Source: Paraspadella gotoi (Eukaryota; Chaetognatha). From it: a stretch of 64,000 nucleotides of DNA. The DNA is taken from positions 17,927,026-17,991,025 of the forward strand of contig CM119269.1 of assembly GCA_051294375.1 (NCBI GenBank). The letters run 5' to 3'. Position numbers and translations under genes: made by a program. Of this stretch, positions 46,922 through 59,959 are shown one piece after another. Every line of letters starts with the position of its first letter. Position 1 is the first letter of the stretch. The notes under the pieces are model-generated. The model was not told the DNA's origin. It saw only the letters and a list, made by a program, of their open reading frames with translations, and did no database searches.

Positions 46922-49900
46922 CTAGAGTTTGCAGAAATGCCAAATAGGGCCCATTCACAGTTGCCGTGCATGGCAAACCAAAATTGCCTCTAATACACAT
47001 ACAACGATAAAGAAAGCGCATTTACATATACACCACTATTGTCAATAAATTTTATAATAAACAACCATCATATAGACAGTGTTCTATGAGTACTCGTCTT
47101 TGCTCCGCTCCATCTCTCACCATCGTCGCTCTTCGTTGTTTCGGCTTCATCTTTTATTCCGTCGCACTTACGCACGTACGTTTTCGTCTTCTTTGTCTCT
47201 TTTCCGTCATCCTCACGGATTTTCGTCTTACCCTAACTCTTTTATTCTATCGTCGTTTATCCATCTAACTTTTATTTATCGCTCCAATTCGCACGTATTT
47301 TTTGTCATTGCTTTGCCTCCGAGTTTCGTCATCAAATCACACCCAATAATAAAATGTCAATTATTAACTTATTAATCCTGTTACTAAATCCCGCCCTAGC
47401 CTTCGTCTAAGATTGTAAACTCTCTCTATCCTCCGCAGTCTTTCTTTCATTCCCTCCTCCTCCCTCTCTCTTTTTGCCCTAGCCCCGCTATTCTTTTGCT
47501 TGTCTTTTCTTCGCTCATATTTTTGTCGTATGATCTTCGCCCTTCGTTCTATCGTCAGGTCGTTTTCTCCTTCCGTTTTTGTACGTCTTCTATCGCTCGC
47601 TTACGTTCGTCGCCTCTTGCTGTCGGTTTTCGCTCATCGTCCTATTCGTTGTACGACCTTTCTCGTCGTCGCTTCTTTAGCTTAAGTCCGCTCTCTCTTC
47701 GCTAGCAACGTTTTTCGCCCCGACTCGTTGTTGTTTTGTGTCATCGCTTATTTGTTGTCGTTCGCTCTTGATGCTTTTTGTCTTGCTCGTCTTCGCCACA
47801 GCTTCAGCCTTTCTCGTCGGTTTTTAACTTGTTGCTCATACTTCTGTCGTTGTCGTCTTCATCGCTGCTTGTCATTCATCTTCTTCGGCCTTCGCTTTCT
47901 CATCCATTGCTGCTTGCCTTGTTCGCCTTGTTTCGTCTTTGCCTTATCATTTACATCGACAGTTTCGTCGTTTGCCCTTTTTGTTTTTCAGTTATCCTAT
48001 ATTTATTACGCTCCTTCGCCGTTCGTTTTCGCCATCCTACTATCTCCTATTCGCACCGTTATTTGTACTTTTTCGTCCCTTTTTCGTTACAATCGCTTCC
48101 TGCTTCATTCGTTTAATTAAGGTCGCGATTTTTCCAAAATTATATTTTTTAGCATGCTAAAGTTTGAGCAATACAAAAAAAAACTTTCCATCACACCATC
48201 TCTTACGCCTAAAGAATCAAAATCGAAACCTTGTCTGAAACGATTTGCCCCCTCCTTAAACGAATTTTTAACACACACCAAAACTAGGCGACCGCCTGAC
48301 AACATCGAATTCTTTTGACCACTTTCCCCCTCTGCCCCCGACTAGCACAAGAATGAATTTACATTATTCGCGAACTCGGTGGCCCGAGCCCATATGACTA
48401 TGCCCGTCACCAAACGTTAATGATATCCTAGCCCTTTTCCACCCACCCCTGACCCCCTCGCATCACTCCGCCCGCGGCCTCCCTAATGCGCCACGCCATG
48501 CCGCGACACCGACGCCTCCTTAACTCAATCTGGCGCGTCAACAATTGCACAAGAGTCGCAAGTCTTTAGCTCTGTCGTCGTCGTCACGTCGCCTCGTCTC
48601 GTCCTTCTTACATAACCTTTACCTTACTTGCCTACTCTCCTCCGGCTATAGCACCGTGCTGGACGGCCGACTGATCCGCCCACGACTCGATTAGCCGATC
48701 CGCGAATCCGGCTAAATCCGAAAATGCTGGACAGCCGACCAGCCGCTGAGCAGAGAGAGAGCACCGCCCAGCATGAAGCGCGAAATTCTACACATTTTTC
48801 GCCTCAGTTTTATTCTACTCCTCCTTTTCCTCTTTGTCTATCTGACGCACGATGAGCAGCAGCATGAGCATGAGGCACGCCGACGCTGCCAGAAGAGCAC
48901 GCCAGAAGATGAGCAGAGCCAGCGAGCAGTCGAGCCCAGAAGCACGACGCAGAGAGATGAGAACTGCAGCCAGCAGAAAGAGAGCAGAGCACAGAATTAG
49001 CTGAGTCAGGCAATTAATATCAACACCATCTATTTCTCCTCTCTCTTAGCCTACGACTGGCCGCCTCCGAGCCCACGGTCGCTCACCGGCTAGCCGCCGC
49101 CCGCCCCCGCGTGCGCCGCCATCTGTTTTTTTTTTTTCTTTTTTTATTTTGTTGCAGCAACAGCTGAGCCCCCCCGGCGACAGCAGCCACGTATTCAGTT
49201 TCAGAGAGCCGCCCTGGCACTGCGTGCTATTACGACCCGTACGCGCACCCGGTATACCGACCTACGCTATCGGCGTCCTATCGCTCGGCTAGATCAATAC
49301 AGCCCGCAGTTATTGCCCAGACTTTTAATGTCTCTCAATGTTTTGCGGAGTGTTAAGATCTCAAAAAGAATAGACAAAAAAAGAAAAAAAAAGCCAGAAT
49401 ATAATTACTGTACAATAGGAATGTGTTCGGGCGAAGCGACACCCGCGGCTGGGCAGCCGCCCTCCCCGCGTAATCAGCGACAGCTCGGCTGAATAGAAAG
49501 CCCGGCCGGAGCGGATGCGGCGCCCGCGCGGAATTCATTTGACAATGCCAGCCAGGCGCGCCCGACGGAGCGGCAAACGGCGGCGGTTTTAATAGTTTGT
49601 AAGCGAGTTAGCATTGGAAGCATGGACAGTCCGAGTTTGTTCAAGGCCGGAAGCAATTTTAAAAGTCACCCGGCCCTGTGCCTATTGGAGTAGAGAGAAA
49701 CGAGATTTGCATAAATTCAGTTTTCATTCTATACTGGAGAGCCAGCCAGAGCAGCACTCGCATGAGAGATGCAGCACGTCACCTCGCACGGGGGCGGCCC
49801 GAGGAGAGCCGCGAGACCGAACGGAGAGAGATGCACGAAGCAGAACCGGCACGCACTCGGTGCAGCAGATGAGTCCAGAGAGATGAGCTCAGAGAGCAGC

Positions 49901-51861
49901 CAGCATTGACTTCTATTCGCGATACTTAATCTGCCCCTACCATGAATCACTTTTAGCCGCTCCGTTCGCCCGTCATTACCAATACTATGCCCCGCAGGCT
50001 TCGTTTTGTTTCCTCTTTTTTACTTACTTCACTTTCTTTTAATACCTTACTGCCACTTGCTTGTAACATTATCATCTCATTAATTATTTTGGAAACCCAT
50101 CTAACCTACCTCTTTAGCTACTCTCTCCTCCATCCTACTCCCTCCCCCTCTCTCGTTCCCTCCACTCCTACTCTCCCTGGATCTTCTCCTCTTCTACTTC
50201 TCTCACTCCTCTTCTACTCTCGTCTCTCCTTCTAACTCTCTCTCTTCACCTCTCTCTACCTACTCCTCTCTTCATATCGTCCTTCCAACCAAATTGTCGG
50301 ATACGTAAATATCGGCAAATACATTTTCTAACGTTCCAGACTTTTCCATCCTCGGATCCACCATATCTACTACCTTCTGTCGCGCACTGGCTTCTGATCC
50401 CTTCTAATCGCCCCCATGACCTCATCACGTCGCCTCAATCTATCACTGCACTCACCCCTTCGCGTCTGCCGCACTCCCATCGAGGCTTTTCTTTTAGCCA
50501 ACTGCACCAGAACGTCGAGCCTCGAGCCAGATCTCGAGGAGAAAGCATGAGCTGAGAGACAGAGACCAGCACAGACGCATGACACGCACGAGATGAGAGC
50601 AGACATGAGACGAGCAGGATGATAGAACCTAGACGAAGACGGACGAGCACTGAGACTGAGCATGAGAAGAGTAAATCATCTGTGCAAATCATTCCGATTA
50701 AACGAAATCGACGACCCGTCGAATCAATATTATGCATCCCGGCAGTCTCAAGAATCCACCCCCCCTATTAATTCGCGCCATTACCACCGCAACACCATAC
50801 ACAGCACATCAATCATCCTCTCATCTCTATCTCTCTCCTACTCTCTCTTCTCTCTACTCTCTTACTCTCTCTCTACTCTCTACTCTCCTCTTCTCTCTCT
50901 CTCTCTCCTCTCTCTCTCCTCTTCAACGCTTCTATTGGCGTAGTCGAACACTACATTGCGGCGCCCTTATAGGCAAGACTTCTTTTGCCCAAGGACGTGC
51001 GGAGCCCGAAAGCAAATCAGAGAGACGAGAGCATGACGATGCGATAGACGCGACGCCACGAGAGAGCCAGACAGAACATGTTTCCTTTATTCCCGTCACC
51101 TTACTTTGCGACGATTTTACGCCGCTAGCCCCATTTTTATTCCATTCGCTGAGGCAAGGCGTCAGTGTGGCTTGAGCGCCATGTACGAATTCGTTTCTGA
51201 ACCGTTATCCTTCCAGCCTATTTCTCTTCTTTCTTCCCTTCCTTCTTATTACTCCCTTCCTCTCGCCCTTCGTCCGCCACTAATCTCGCGCTCACTAATG
51301 CGTGCACTAGAAACATTGCATAATTTTGAAAAAAAAAAAAGCAGCCCGACAGGAATGAAGGATAAAGTCATGCTTTATTACCTATGCCAAAGGTCGAAGC
51401 CCAGGCAATGTGCGCATTCATCGGCCGCTGCCCCGCGCTTCTCAGCTTTCGTCTTCTCCTACCTCTTTTTCCGCACGCGACCGTCTCTATCTCTCTACTC
51501 TCCTCTCTCTCTCTCTCTCTTCTCTTCTATCTCTCTCTCTCTCATCTACTACTCTCCTCATCTCTCTCGTCTCTCCCTCTTTCTCTCTCCATTAATCGCA
51601 CTAATCAGAAATCCTATTGCTTCGCCTTATAGCCCCACCAATCAGAAGTTCGAGCAAGAACATCGATCCACCATTTTCGTTACTGATGTTTGCCTCTTGC
51701 GAAATAATAGGAATATTCCATAAACTTTATGGGTTCGGCAGTGGCCGTCCTTGTCTCGTCGTGGCCTCGTCAAAATAGAGGTGATCGCTTGAGAGAGAGA
51801 GATGAGGATGAAAGATGAGAGGAGAGACGAGAGAAGAGAGAGAGAGGAGGAGAGCAGAGAG
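46530..51861. other. Low-quality, low-complexity sequence with no supportable gene
   Basis: 46530-48120 is strongly pyrimidine-rich with endless TTCGTC-like words. 48500-51860 contains irregular CAG/GAG and interrupted CTCTAC tracts, whereas the same repeats elsewhere in the window are perfect. Open frames here are Ser/Phe/Leu-rich and unrelated to known proteins. I interpret it as uncorrected read sequence. Confidence 0.55.
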
Positions 51862-52021
51862 NNNNNNNNNNNNNNNNNNNNNNNNNACATCCGAACCCAT
51901 AACGTTATGGGAATATTCCTAAATTAATTTCCAAGAGCAAAATCGAACGAAAATGGTGGATCGATGTTCTTCTCAACTTCTGATTGGCTGGCTATAGCGA
52001 GCAAAGGTTTCTGATTAGTGG
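51598..52021. repeat. Second inverted duplication around an N gap
   Basis: 51598-51745 (ACTAATCAGAAAT..., ATCGATCCACCATTTTCGTT) is repeated in reverse complement at 51888-52021 with many small differences. The 25-N gap at 51862-51886 is at the centre, and another 25-N gap at 52023-52047 is at the edge. Confidence 0.8.
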
Positions 52022-52047
52022 ANNNNNNNNNNNNNNNNNNNNNNNNN

Positions 52048-52414
52048 TCATCGTGTCACGAAAAAAAAGAAAGGATTTTCAAAGGGAATATTCCCGGACG
52101 GATTATTATTGCCAAGAGAAATCGTGGTTTTTCGAACAAAAAATCGCGAAAAAAAGTAAGAAAAAAAAAAAAAAAATATTCTTTCGATTCTTTGATGTGA
52201 AAAATTTAGGGTAAGAATTTCGCCAAAGGAAAGTGAGTCTCTTTCTCACACCTTTATGACGAACTTACTTTTTCTTACTCACTCTTTTTTTCTTTTACTT
52301 CTCTTCCTTACTTCCCTTTAACAACTCAAAAGAAAAGAAAACCTTTCTTTCCTTGCTTACTATTAAAGTACAAAATTTGTTCTATTTTTTTACTATCATC
52401 ATTTTTTTACTTGC

Positions 52415-52447
<33 letters not shown>

Positions 52448-52901
52448 TCTCTCTCTCTCTCTCTCTCTCATCTTACTATAAATGAAGGAATTGAAAACAA
52501 AAAATTTCTTAAATCAAGTTTGATTTGAATATTGGGCTATTTATTATTTTTAACCAAATATTTATAAAATAAGATTTTTTTGTCGTTTTAAAGTTTTTTT
52601 CTTCTTTTTCCAGAAAAAAATTCGTGAAAAAAAATGGTTATGAGGAACAACACGAGAGCGAGAGGATCGTAAGGTTTCAACCTTATTTGGAATTGGACAA
52701 GTGTCCAAAGAGAGAGAGAGAGAAGGAGAGAGAGAGAGACGAGAAGATAGAGAGAGGGAGAGAGAGAGAGTGAGGGGAGAGAGAGAGAGTGAGAAAGACG
52801 AGAGAGAGAGAGAGAGAGAAGAAGAGAGAGAGAGGAGAAAGTCGTCTGTCGCTTCTCCGGCCCCCTAAAAATAATTGTAATATGATTCAGAGAAGCAGAA
52901 T

Positions 52902-52985
<84 letters not shown>

Positions 52986-55090
52986 TCCCGCCGGTTCTGC
53001 TCCGGAAGCGGATTTTTTTCTTCTTTTTTTTGGGAAATAAAAGTGAATAGTCATGTCAGTTTATTTCTTTGTCTCTCATCTGGGATGAATAAATGAATGA
53101 ATGAATGAATGAAGTAAAATCAATAAATAAAAAAATAGTGAATGATTGAATTTATGAATGAAAGAATGAGTGAACGAATAAAGAGTAAAAAATGAGTGAA
53201 TGAATGAATGAATGAATGAATGAATGAATGTTTGAATGTAAAAATGGTAATATGATAAAGTCAATGAATAAAACGCTAATTTACAGAAAGATCATGTATA
53301 TTTATTCTTATTATTTATTATTTAATCTCCTTTTGACCAAATAAATAAAAGTGACGACGAAAATATTTCGCGAGAAAAAAAATAAATTTTGATATGAATT
53401 TATTTTTTTTCGGGAGGGGGCGGTGAGGGGGCGATGAGGGGGCGCCCAAGAATTTTGTCTCGAAAACTTTTTTCTTTTTTTTTTCGCAGAGGAAAGAAAA
53501 ATGTTATTACAAAGAAGCAAAAAGGCAAAAAAAAATTAGCAATTTATTTAATTCATTAAAATGAGTCTCAAGGATTTGTTAGTTTAGTTTAGTTTAGTTC
53601 CATTAATTCCAAAAAGAAAATCGCTTTACCAATCAAAAAATACCTTATTATTATCCAACATGAAAACGAATGATTACAAACTTTATGCTCATTTGTTCTC
53701 CAAAAACACTTTTCTAACCTAAGTCTTGAGAAAAAAAACGTTTGTTTAGGCGAAAAGGAGCAATTACTGACTAAGAATAACGGCCATTAACGACGGAGCT
53801 AAAAAATACCCACCGCGCCCCAGAAGTTTGAGGGGAAAGGCAGCGCGTTTTTCGATTCCCGAAAGTCGTCAGAATGTCGCATTTAATTTTTTGAAAAAAA
53901 AAACAATTCTTAGTTTAAATCCACTGAAAATTATATAATTTCGAATCGAGAGACGAATTTTGAGTCAAAATCGAAAAAGATCATTCAAAATTTCGTCAAT
54001 CTGCGGTATGCTTTAAATAAGGGGTTTTAGAGGTGTTTTTTTTTTTTAAATACCACTTTTACATGATGACTAATTGACTGCCGCTCGCGGTTCCGTATAT
54101 GGTTACCTTTACTTTAACGACAAAACTTGTGCCTTTGTTTGAAAAAAAAGTTTTTGATATAATTAAACGGATTGATACTCGAAAAACGGTAAACGCATGA
54201 ATGATACACAAAGCTAGTTTAAATTTGAATAAATTCCCGCAAAATTATTTATGAAATACAATAAAACTGAAGCAAAATTATCTAAAATTTGATCAGAGTT
54301 GAAAGCGACATCTCCTCATAAAACTTTAAAACTGACCCAAATTCTCTCAGCGATGTTCCTGACATCTTTGGTCGGATTTGTCTTTTGTTTTCGCAGAAAA
54401 AGGCTCGGAGACCAAAATGTGGGCACCCGAATGCCTCGTTTGGTACAGAATAAGCTCTTTAATTCATATAATATATCACGCCTACTTACTTCGTTGATGT
54501 AATATTATATTTGAAAATTCTCTCTTATCACGTTTCTTTATGAGAGGGGCATAGTGGCATACGGATATTCTGGTAATCGTTTTTAAACTACGAACTAGTA
54601 CAAAAACTGTAGTAACTCATTTCTAATCTAACAGTGTTATAAAACGGGGTGAACTATAACAAATTTACTTCGAATCATAAATATATCAATTAATATCAAT
54701 CACGTGAAACATATTTTAGCGGAACAAGTTTTTAGTACGACGATTAATCTCAAGTCAAATACATAAATTTATGTAAACAAACGAAATGGAAGAAAATCTA
54801 AATTTGATGATTAAAGACAAACGCCACATATTTTTTGTCGCTTTTGACATGATTTATGTTGAGACGGCTGGAATAAGACAATCCTGAAAAAAAATAAAAA
54901 ACTAAATAAAAAAAATTTAAAAAAAAAACTGTAGTGGGTTTCGAATTTGTAATAATAACAAATTCACGAGTCATTGGCACTTGGCTTAAATCTTCACGCC
55001 TCAATAATATAATGACATTACAATCAATGTGGTAATTCGGGGGAATCTCTGTAGAATTAAATGACAAAGTTAACAAAGACCTTAAGCACA
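52048..55090. other. Intergenic: microsatellites, no exon seen
   Basis: (CT)n at 52415-52470, (GA)n blocks at 52700-52980, (TGAA)n at 53090-53235, a short (TTTAG)n at 53577-53598. The remainder is AT-rich, without a gene I can support. Confidence 0.6.
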
Positions 55091-55099
55091 TTTTTAATC

Positions 55100-55400
55100 A
55101 TTAGAGTTAAAAGCCGGGGGCAAATCTTTTTTAGGCTTTGACCAAAATTTTTAGGGACAAGCCCAAGCTAAAAAATGTGGCCCAAATCTCCTTGACCTGG
55201 CTCTCAACTTTTTAGCTTTGGCCATGATTTTGAGAGTCCAGTCAAGCTCAAAGTCTGGAACAAATCTCCAACTTTAGCCAGGATTTTTGACGCCAACCCC
55301 AAGCTCAAAACTGGCGCAAATACCTTGACTTTGGCCAAGATTTTACAGGCAAAGCCCGAAAGCTCAAAATCTGGAACAAATCTCCTTGACTTTGGCAAGA
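55100..55400 (-). repeat. About 60-bp minisatellite derived from the end of the polyhomeotic SAM exon
   Basis: Reading the - strand, about five units each begin AAAATCTTGGCCAAAGTCAA or a variant and end near TTTTGAGCTT. The first unit is the C-terminal coding sequence of the SAM exon itself (codons for KILAKVK); later units lie in the 3' UTR. Units diverge by several bases and by length. Confidence 0.8.
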
Positions 55401-55555
55401 TTTTAAGCGCGCGTTCCCAGTTTGATATTCATGTTGGACATGAGGTGATCTTCCTAAAGCATCAAAGCTTCGCCGTCGATTTCTTGAGAGAAAAATTCGA
55501 CGGCGAATTGTGAAACATCCCTCGATGGAGGAGACAAAATGGTAGACATCTGGAC
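55364..55555 (-). CDS. ph: Polyhomeotic SAM-domain exon (C-terminal)
   Basis: Acceptor CCTTCCACAG then, in successive frames, [44 protein letters not shown] and KILAKVK. This is the polyhomeotic SAM order DVYEFI..EIDGQALLLLKEDHLM..MKLGPALKI. At least three frame changes are needed (near 55505, near 55456 and near 55412), and the end is at a TGA (55364-55366), as expected for a C-terminal SAM. The SAM polymerises and links PRC1 complexes. The indels look like sequence errors because the codons on either side remain conserved. Confidence 0.88.
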
Positions 55556-58349
55556 CTGTGGAAGGAGGGAGGGAAGGGGAGAGGGGAAAAGAGAGGGAGG
55601 GAGAGAGCGAGGAGGAGGAAGGGGAGGAGGAGAGGGAGGGGCGGAGGGAAGGAGAGGGGGAAGAAGAAGGAAAGGGAGGAAAGTTAATAGGAAGGGCAAG
55701 AAGGAAGAAAGGGAGGAAAAGAAGGAAGGAAGGAAAGGAAGGAAGGAAGGAGGAAGGAAGGAAGGAGGAAGGAGTAAGGGAGGAAGGGAAAAGAAGAAAG
55801 GAAGGAAGGAAGGAAAGGAGAGGGAGGTAGAGGAAAAAGGAAGGAAGGAAAGAAGAGAAATGAGGAAAAGGGAAAAAAAGGAAGAGAAGAATATTTATTT
55901 TATATTCTAATAAATGTCGTTCATTTTCTTTTTTACATTCCTTTTTTTTTTTTAATCTTTCCACCTCTTTAAAATCTGTTTCAGTTCTGTTTTGCTACAT
56001 ATTACTTTTTTTTCCTATTTTATTTCCATATTTTGTCTGTCGCTTCGTGTATTTTTCTGTTCTTTCCATCCTATCAGTCATTTTTGTAGCTTTATATCTA
56101 TCCAACTATCCATCCGTCCATCTTTTTATCCATCCATCCATCCTCATCAAATCCATCCATCTATCCGTCCCTCCATCTATCCGTCCATCCATCCATCCAT
56201 CCATCCATCTCACCGTCAAGTCGACGGGTGATTCTGTTATGTCGTCGTCGTCGTGAACCAGCTGCGCCGCTCCGTCGAATCCTCTCCCGCAGCCAGCCCG
56301 GCGACGCCGCGGCGGAGGCCAGGGAACGCCGCCAGCGACGACGCCGACTCTGGCGGCGTCGGCGGAGAAGTTCGATCGGCGAATCCGGCGACGAGGAGGC
56401 GCGAGAAGTGGCGGCGCTTCTGACCCCGGAGAGCCGAAGGATGAGAGTGCTCGGGAGTGTTGGCGGGGTTGTGGTGGGGATTGTGGTGGGGATTGTGGGA
56501 TAATGCCCGGTGGGTGGATGCTGTGGGAGTAAGGAGTGGAGAAAGAATGTATTGAGGAGAAGGGTTATTTATTTTTTGGAATATTTAATAAATTTAATAA
56601 ATATTAAATAAATTAGCATATAAAAGAAATATAAAAAAAACAGTATTTTATTGGCATAGCGAGTATCTTAAGCCCAAGCATTTATAAAAAAAAACGAAAA
56701 GAGATTCCCAAACAATGCGAACGAGTTGTGCAAGCAAATAAATGAGAGCCAAGCATATGAATCAAAAACGGAAAAAGAGATACAAGCAGATGTAAGAACC
56801 AATAGCGTGCAGAATAATTCTACGTACTTCGTGCAAAATAAAGTAAGCTTGCGTGTAAATAATGTAAGGCTGCGTGTAAAGATACAAAATTCGTGCAAAA
56901 CAAAAGACGGATGCGCAAAAAAAAAAAAAAAAACAACAACAGGAAAATAATTTTTGAAAACAAAAAATCAAGGCGGTCGACAGGATAGGTTATAAATGTG
57001 AGCAGTAATTTCCTCATTCGGACCGATTATAATTATCATGATATTATCATTATCATATCTCTGATTGTCAGTGATAACTGATGAAACGTGCGTCATTTTC
57101 CCCCGATATCCGCCGCCGCCGGCCACCTTCACCAACGCACCTACCTGACTCGTTTCCGGCGACCGGATTTTTCCGGCACTTTTCCGATTCTCGGCGCCGA
57201 AAGATTCGACTCGATCGAGAGCCGGGGGACGGCGCCCTTTCGTCGTCGTCGTCTCGGCTATCGTCGCTCAAGCGCGCCGTCACGCGCCTGCGATTTCTGA
57301 CGCCGGCGCCATCGAATCGGAGGGCGCCTGTCCACACCCGGACGACGCGGTCCTGACCTGGACAGCGCCGATCCCGACTTCGTTCTTCATCGACTATTTT
57401 CTCTTTCAATTTTGATTTTTTGAAGTTTTTTCTTGTGAACCGGTGAACCCATTTGCCAAGAAGAAGGATGATCCGGTGAACGTTTAAGTTTTAATTTGAT
57501 CTGTTGTGTTTTGTTTGATGTTTTTTTTTATGTTTTTGTTGTTTATTTATTCATATTTTTTATTGATGTTTTAGTGGTTTTTATATGTCAAATATTTAAG
57601 TTGGTTCAAATTTTCCGTGTTTTTGTTTGTAGATATAGATGTTATAGTTAGTTTGTTGATGTTATTGTTTACATATTCGGATTTATTTTCGTTGTGTGTT
57701 TAATGTTTAAGATTTGATGTTTGTTACCAAAAGTCAAACATCGAACGAGCAACAAAGAGGACAAAGAGGACAAAGAGGACGAAATTCCGAAGAAAAAAAA
57801 CGACAAGAGAAAAATCCAGTGAGAAAAAAGACAAAGAAAGAAAGGACAAAGTGGGACAGGGAAAAAGAAAGAGAGAGTGATGAAGACCACGTGAAAAACT
57901 GTGACGAATCTACATTTAAAATACTAAAAAAAATTCTTTTATCTGTTGACTGTATATTTTAAAAAATTTATTTCATTTAAACTATTTTTGAGTTATTTTA
58001 CTAACAATAAGTAATATAATTACCACTAAATAACAATTTATATCACTACTTATATTTATAATAAAAACTTAATTTTTCTCACCCGATTGATCGAATCTGA
58101 CGGATGACTTGAAGGATTCTCTCGACTGGATGACCTCGCCCGCGGCTGGGCTGTGAAGGGGCTGTTGAAGGGGTTGTTGAAGGGCTGTTGATGGGCAGGA
58201 GGCTGGGGCTGTTGTTTTGTTGTTGTTGTGACGTTTCGACGAATTTCTTTTTCGATTGACGATCACATTCATCGCTTCGTGATTTTCGTTTGATTCTAAA
58301 ACTCCTGGAGAGAAAATAGAAGTGATCAGCGGTGGGACACTCTCACTCT

Positions 58350-58409
<60 letters not shown>

Positions 58410-59922
58410 CCCTCATCTCTCTCCTGATTCACTATCTCAAAAATTAAAGGTTTTCATCAATTCTTCGATATTAAAGCGAGTCTTGAAAGAAAGCTTGCAG
58501 GGACCTGCCTATATCATTATCTTGTAAGATGATGGAGGCCTTAAACCACCAAAGCCTGCCCCAAAGTAGGGTCCAGATAGCTAATTTATCAAACGAATGG
58601 ATAATTTACCTGTCGATTGTACCAATTTCATAATACATCAAATTCCATATATAATTATAAAACATAATCTCCCCCCCCCGTCATTTCAACCCACCGTTTT
58701 CCGTCTTCGCCGACATAAGAAGGAGTGACCTCTTCTCTCTCTCTCCCTCCTCCTCTTCCTCCTCCTCCTCCTCGTCGTCAGCATCGATGCAGACGACGCT
58801 TCGGCGTCGTTGTCTCCATCGTCGTCGTGCGTCGGTCGAGAAGGGAACGACGACAGAGGCGTTGTATCGTTTGGCGCAGGTGGTCGAACAGAATCGACCG
58901 GATTTGCGGAATTTCTCCGCCAGATCGAACTTTTAAGGGGAGAGAGGGGTGATAGAAAGGGGGGGTTAGGGGAATTAAAGCCGTAGATGGGGATTGGGAT
59001 GGGGATGCAGATGGGGATGGGGATGTTGTGGGGATGTGGATGGGGTTTGGGATGTTGTGGGACAAAAACGTTTAAAAATGCCCAAAAATGAAGGAATGAC
59101 TTGGACTCAATGATCTCACAATAAGTTTTGAGAAGTCACCTCATGTCATTTCGAATCATCTCATCTCGTTTCGAATCATTTCACTTCATTTTAAGTCACC
59201 TCACCTCACGATCTATTTTTTAACTGAATTATTTTAATCGTACCTTACCCATCAGCCTCGTCTTAAACCACCCCTTACCCGTCCAACTCCCCGATTCAAA
59301 AAATTAACTCACCTTCCCGCATTTCTCGCACTTGAGCTTCGGCTTCGCCTCACCCTGCGTCGCCAGCGCCTGAGCCATGAGCCGCTGCTGATCCCCGGGG
59401 TGAGAGGGCAAATGGCAGGGGTAAGGGCGGAGTGGCGGATGAGCCGCGCGGGGCCGAGCCTTCCGGCTCCATGCCGCCGCCGACGGGGTTCGTCGAGGAA
59501 GGGCTGGAGGAGCGGAGGCGACGCCGGCGCGGACGAGGCTGTCGCTGCTGACGCTGCTGAAGGATCATGCGTCTCCAATCAGGGAAAGTTCGGGCGCTTG
59601 AGAATCAGAATCTGTGGGAAGGGGGAGGGGGATAAGTATTTATTAATTTAATTAATTTAATTATTTCATATCCTCTAGTTTACAACAGAGTATTTAATCA
59701 ATAACAAGTCATTCACAAATCAAATTATTGATCAGTTATTCACAAAAACCAATACAGTCACAAACCAGTAAATGCTCCTCATCTCCCCTCCTCCTCTTCC
59801 CCCTCCTTCCTCCTCATCTCCCCTTCCTCCTCCTCCTCATCTTCCCCCTCCTCCTCACCTGATCTTCCTCTTTCGATTCTCATCGTCAAAGATTTTTTTC
59901 TTTTCTTTTCTTTCTTTTTCCT

Positions 59923-59959
<37 letters not shown>

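Noticed and set aside
47079-48160. Ser/Phe/Leu-rich open frames
   Set aside because: They come from pyrimidine-rich low-complexity sequence with no stop codons by composition.
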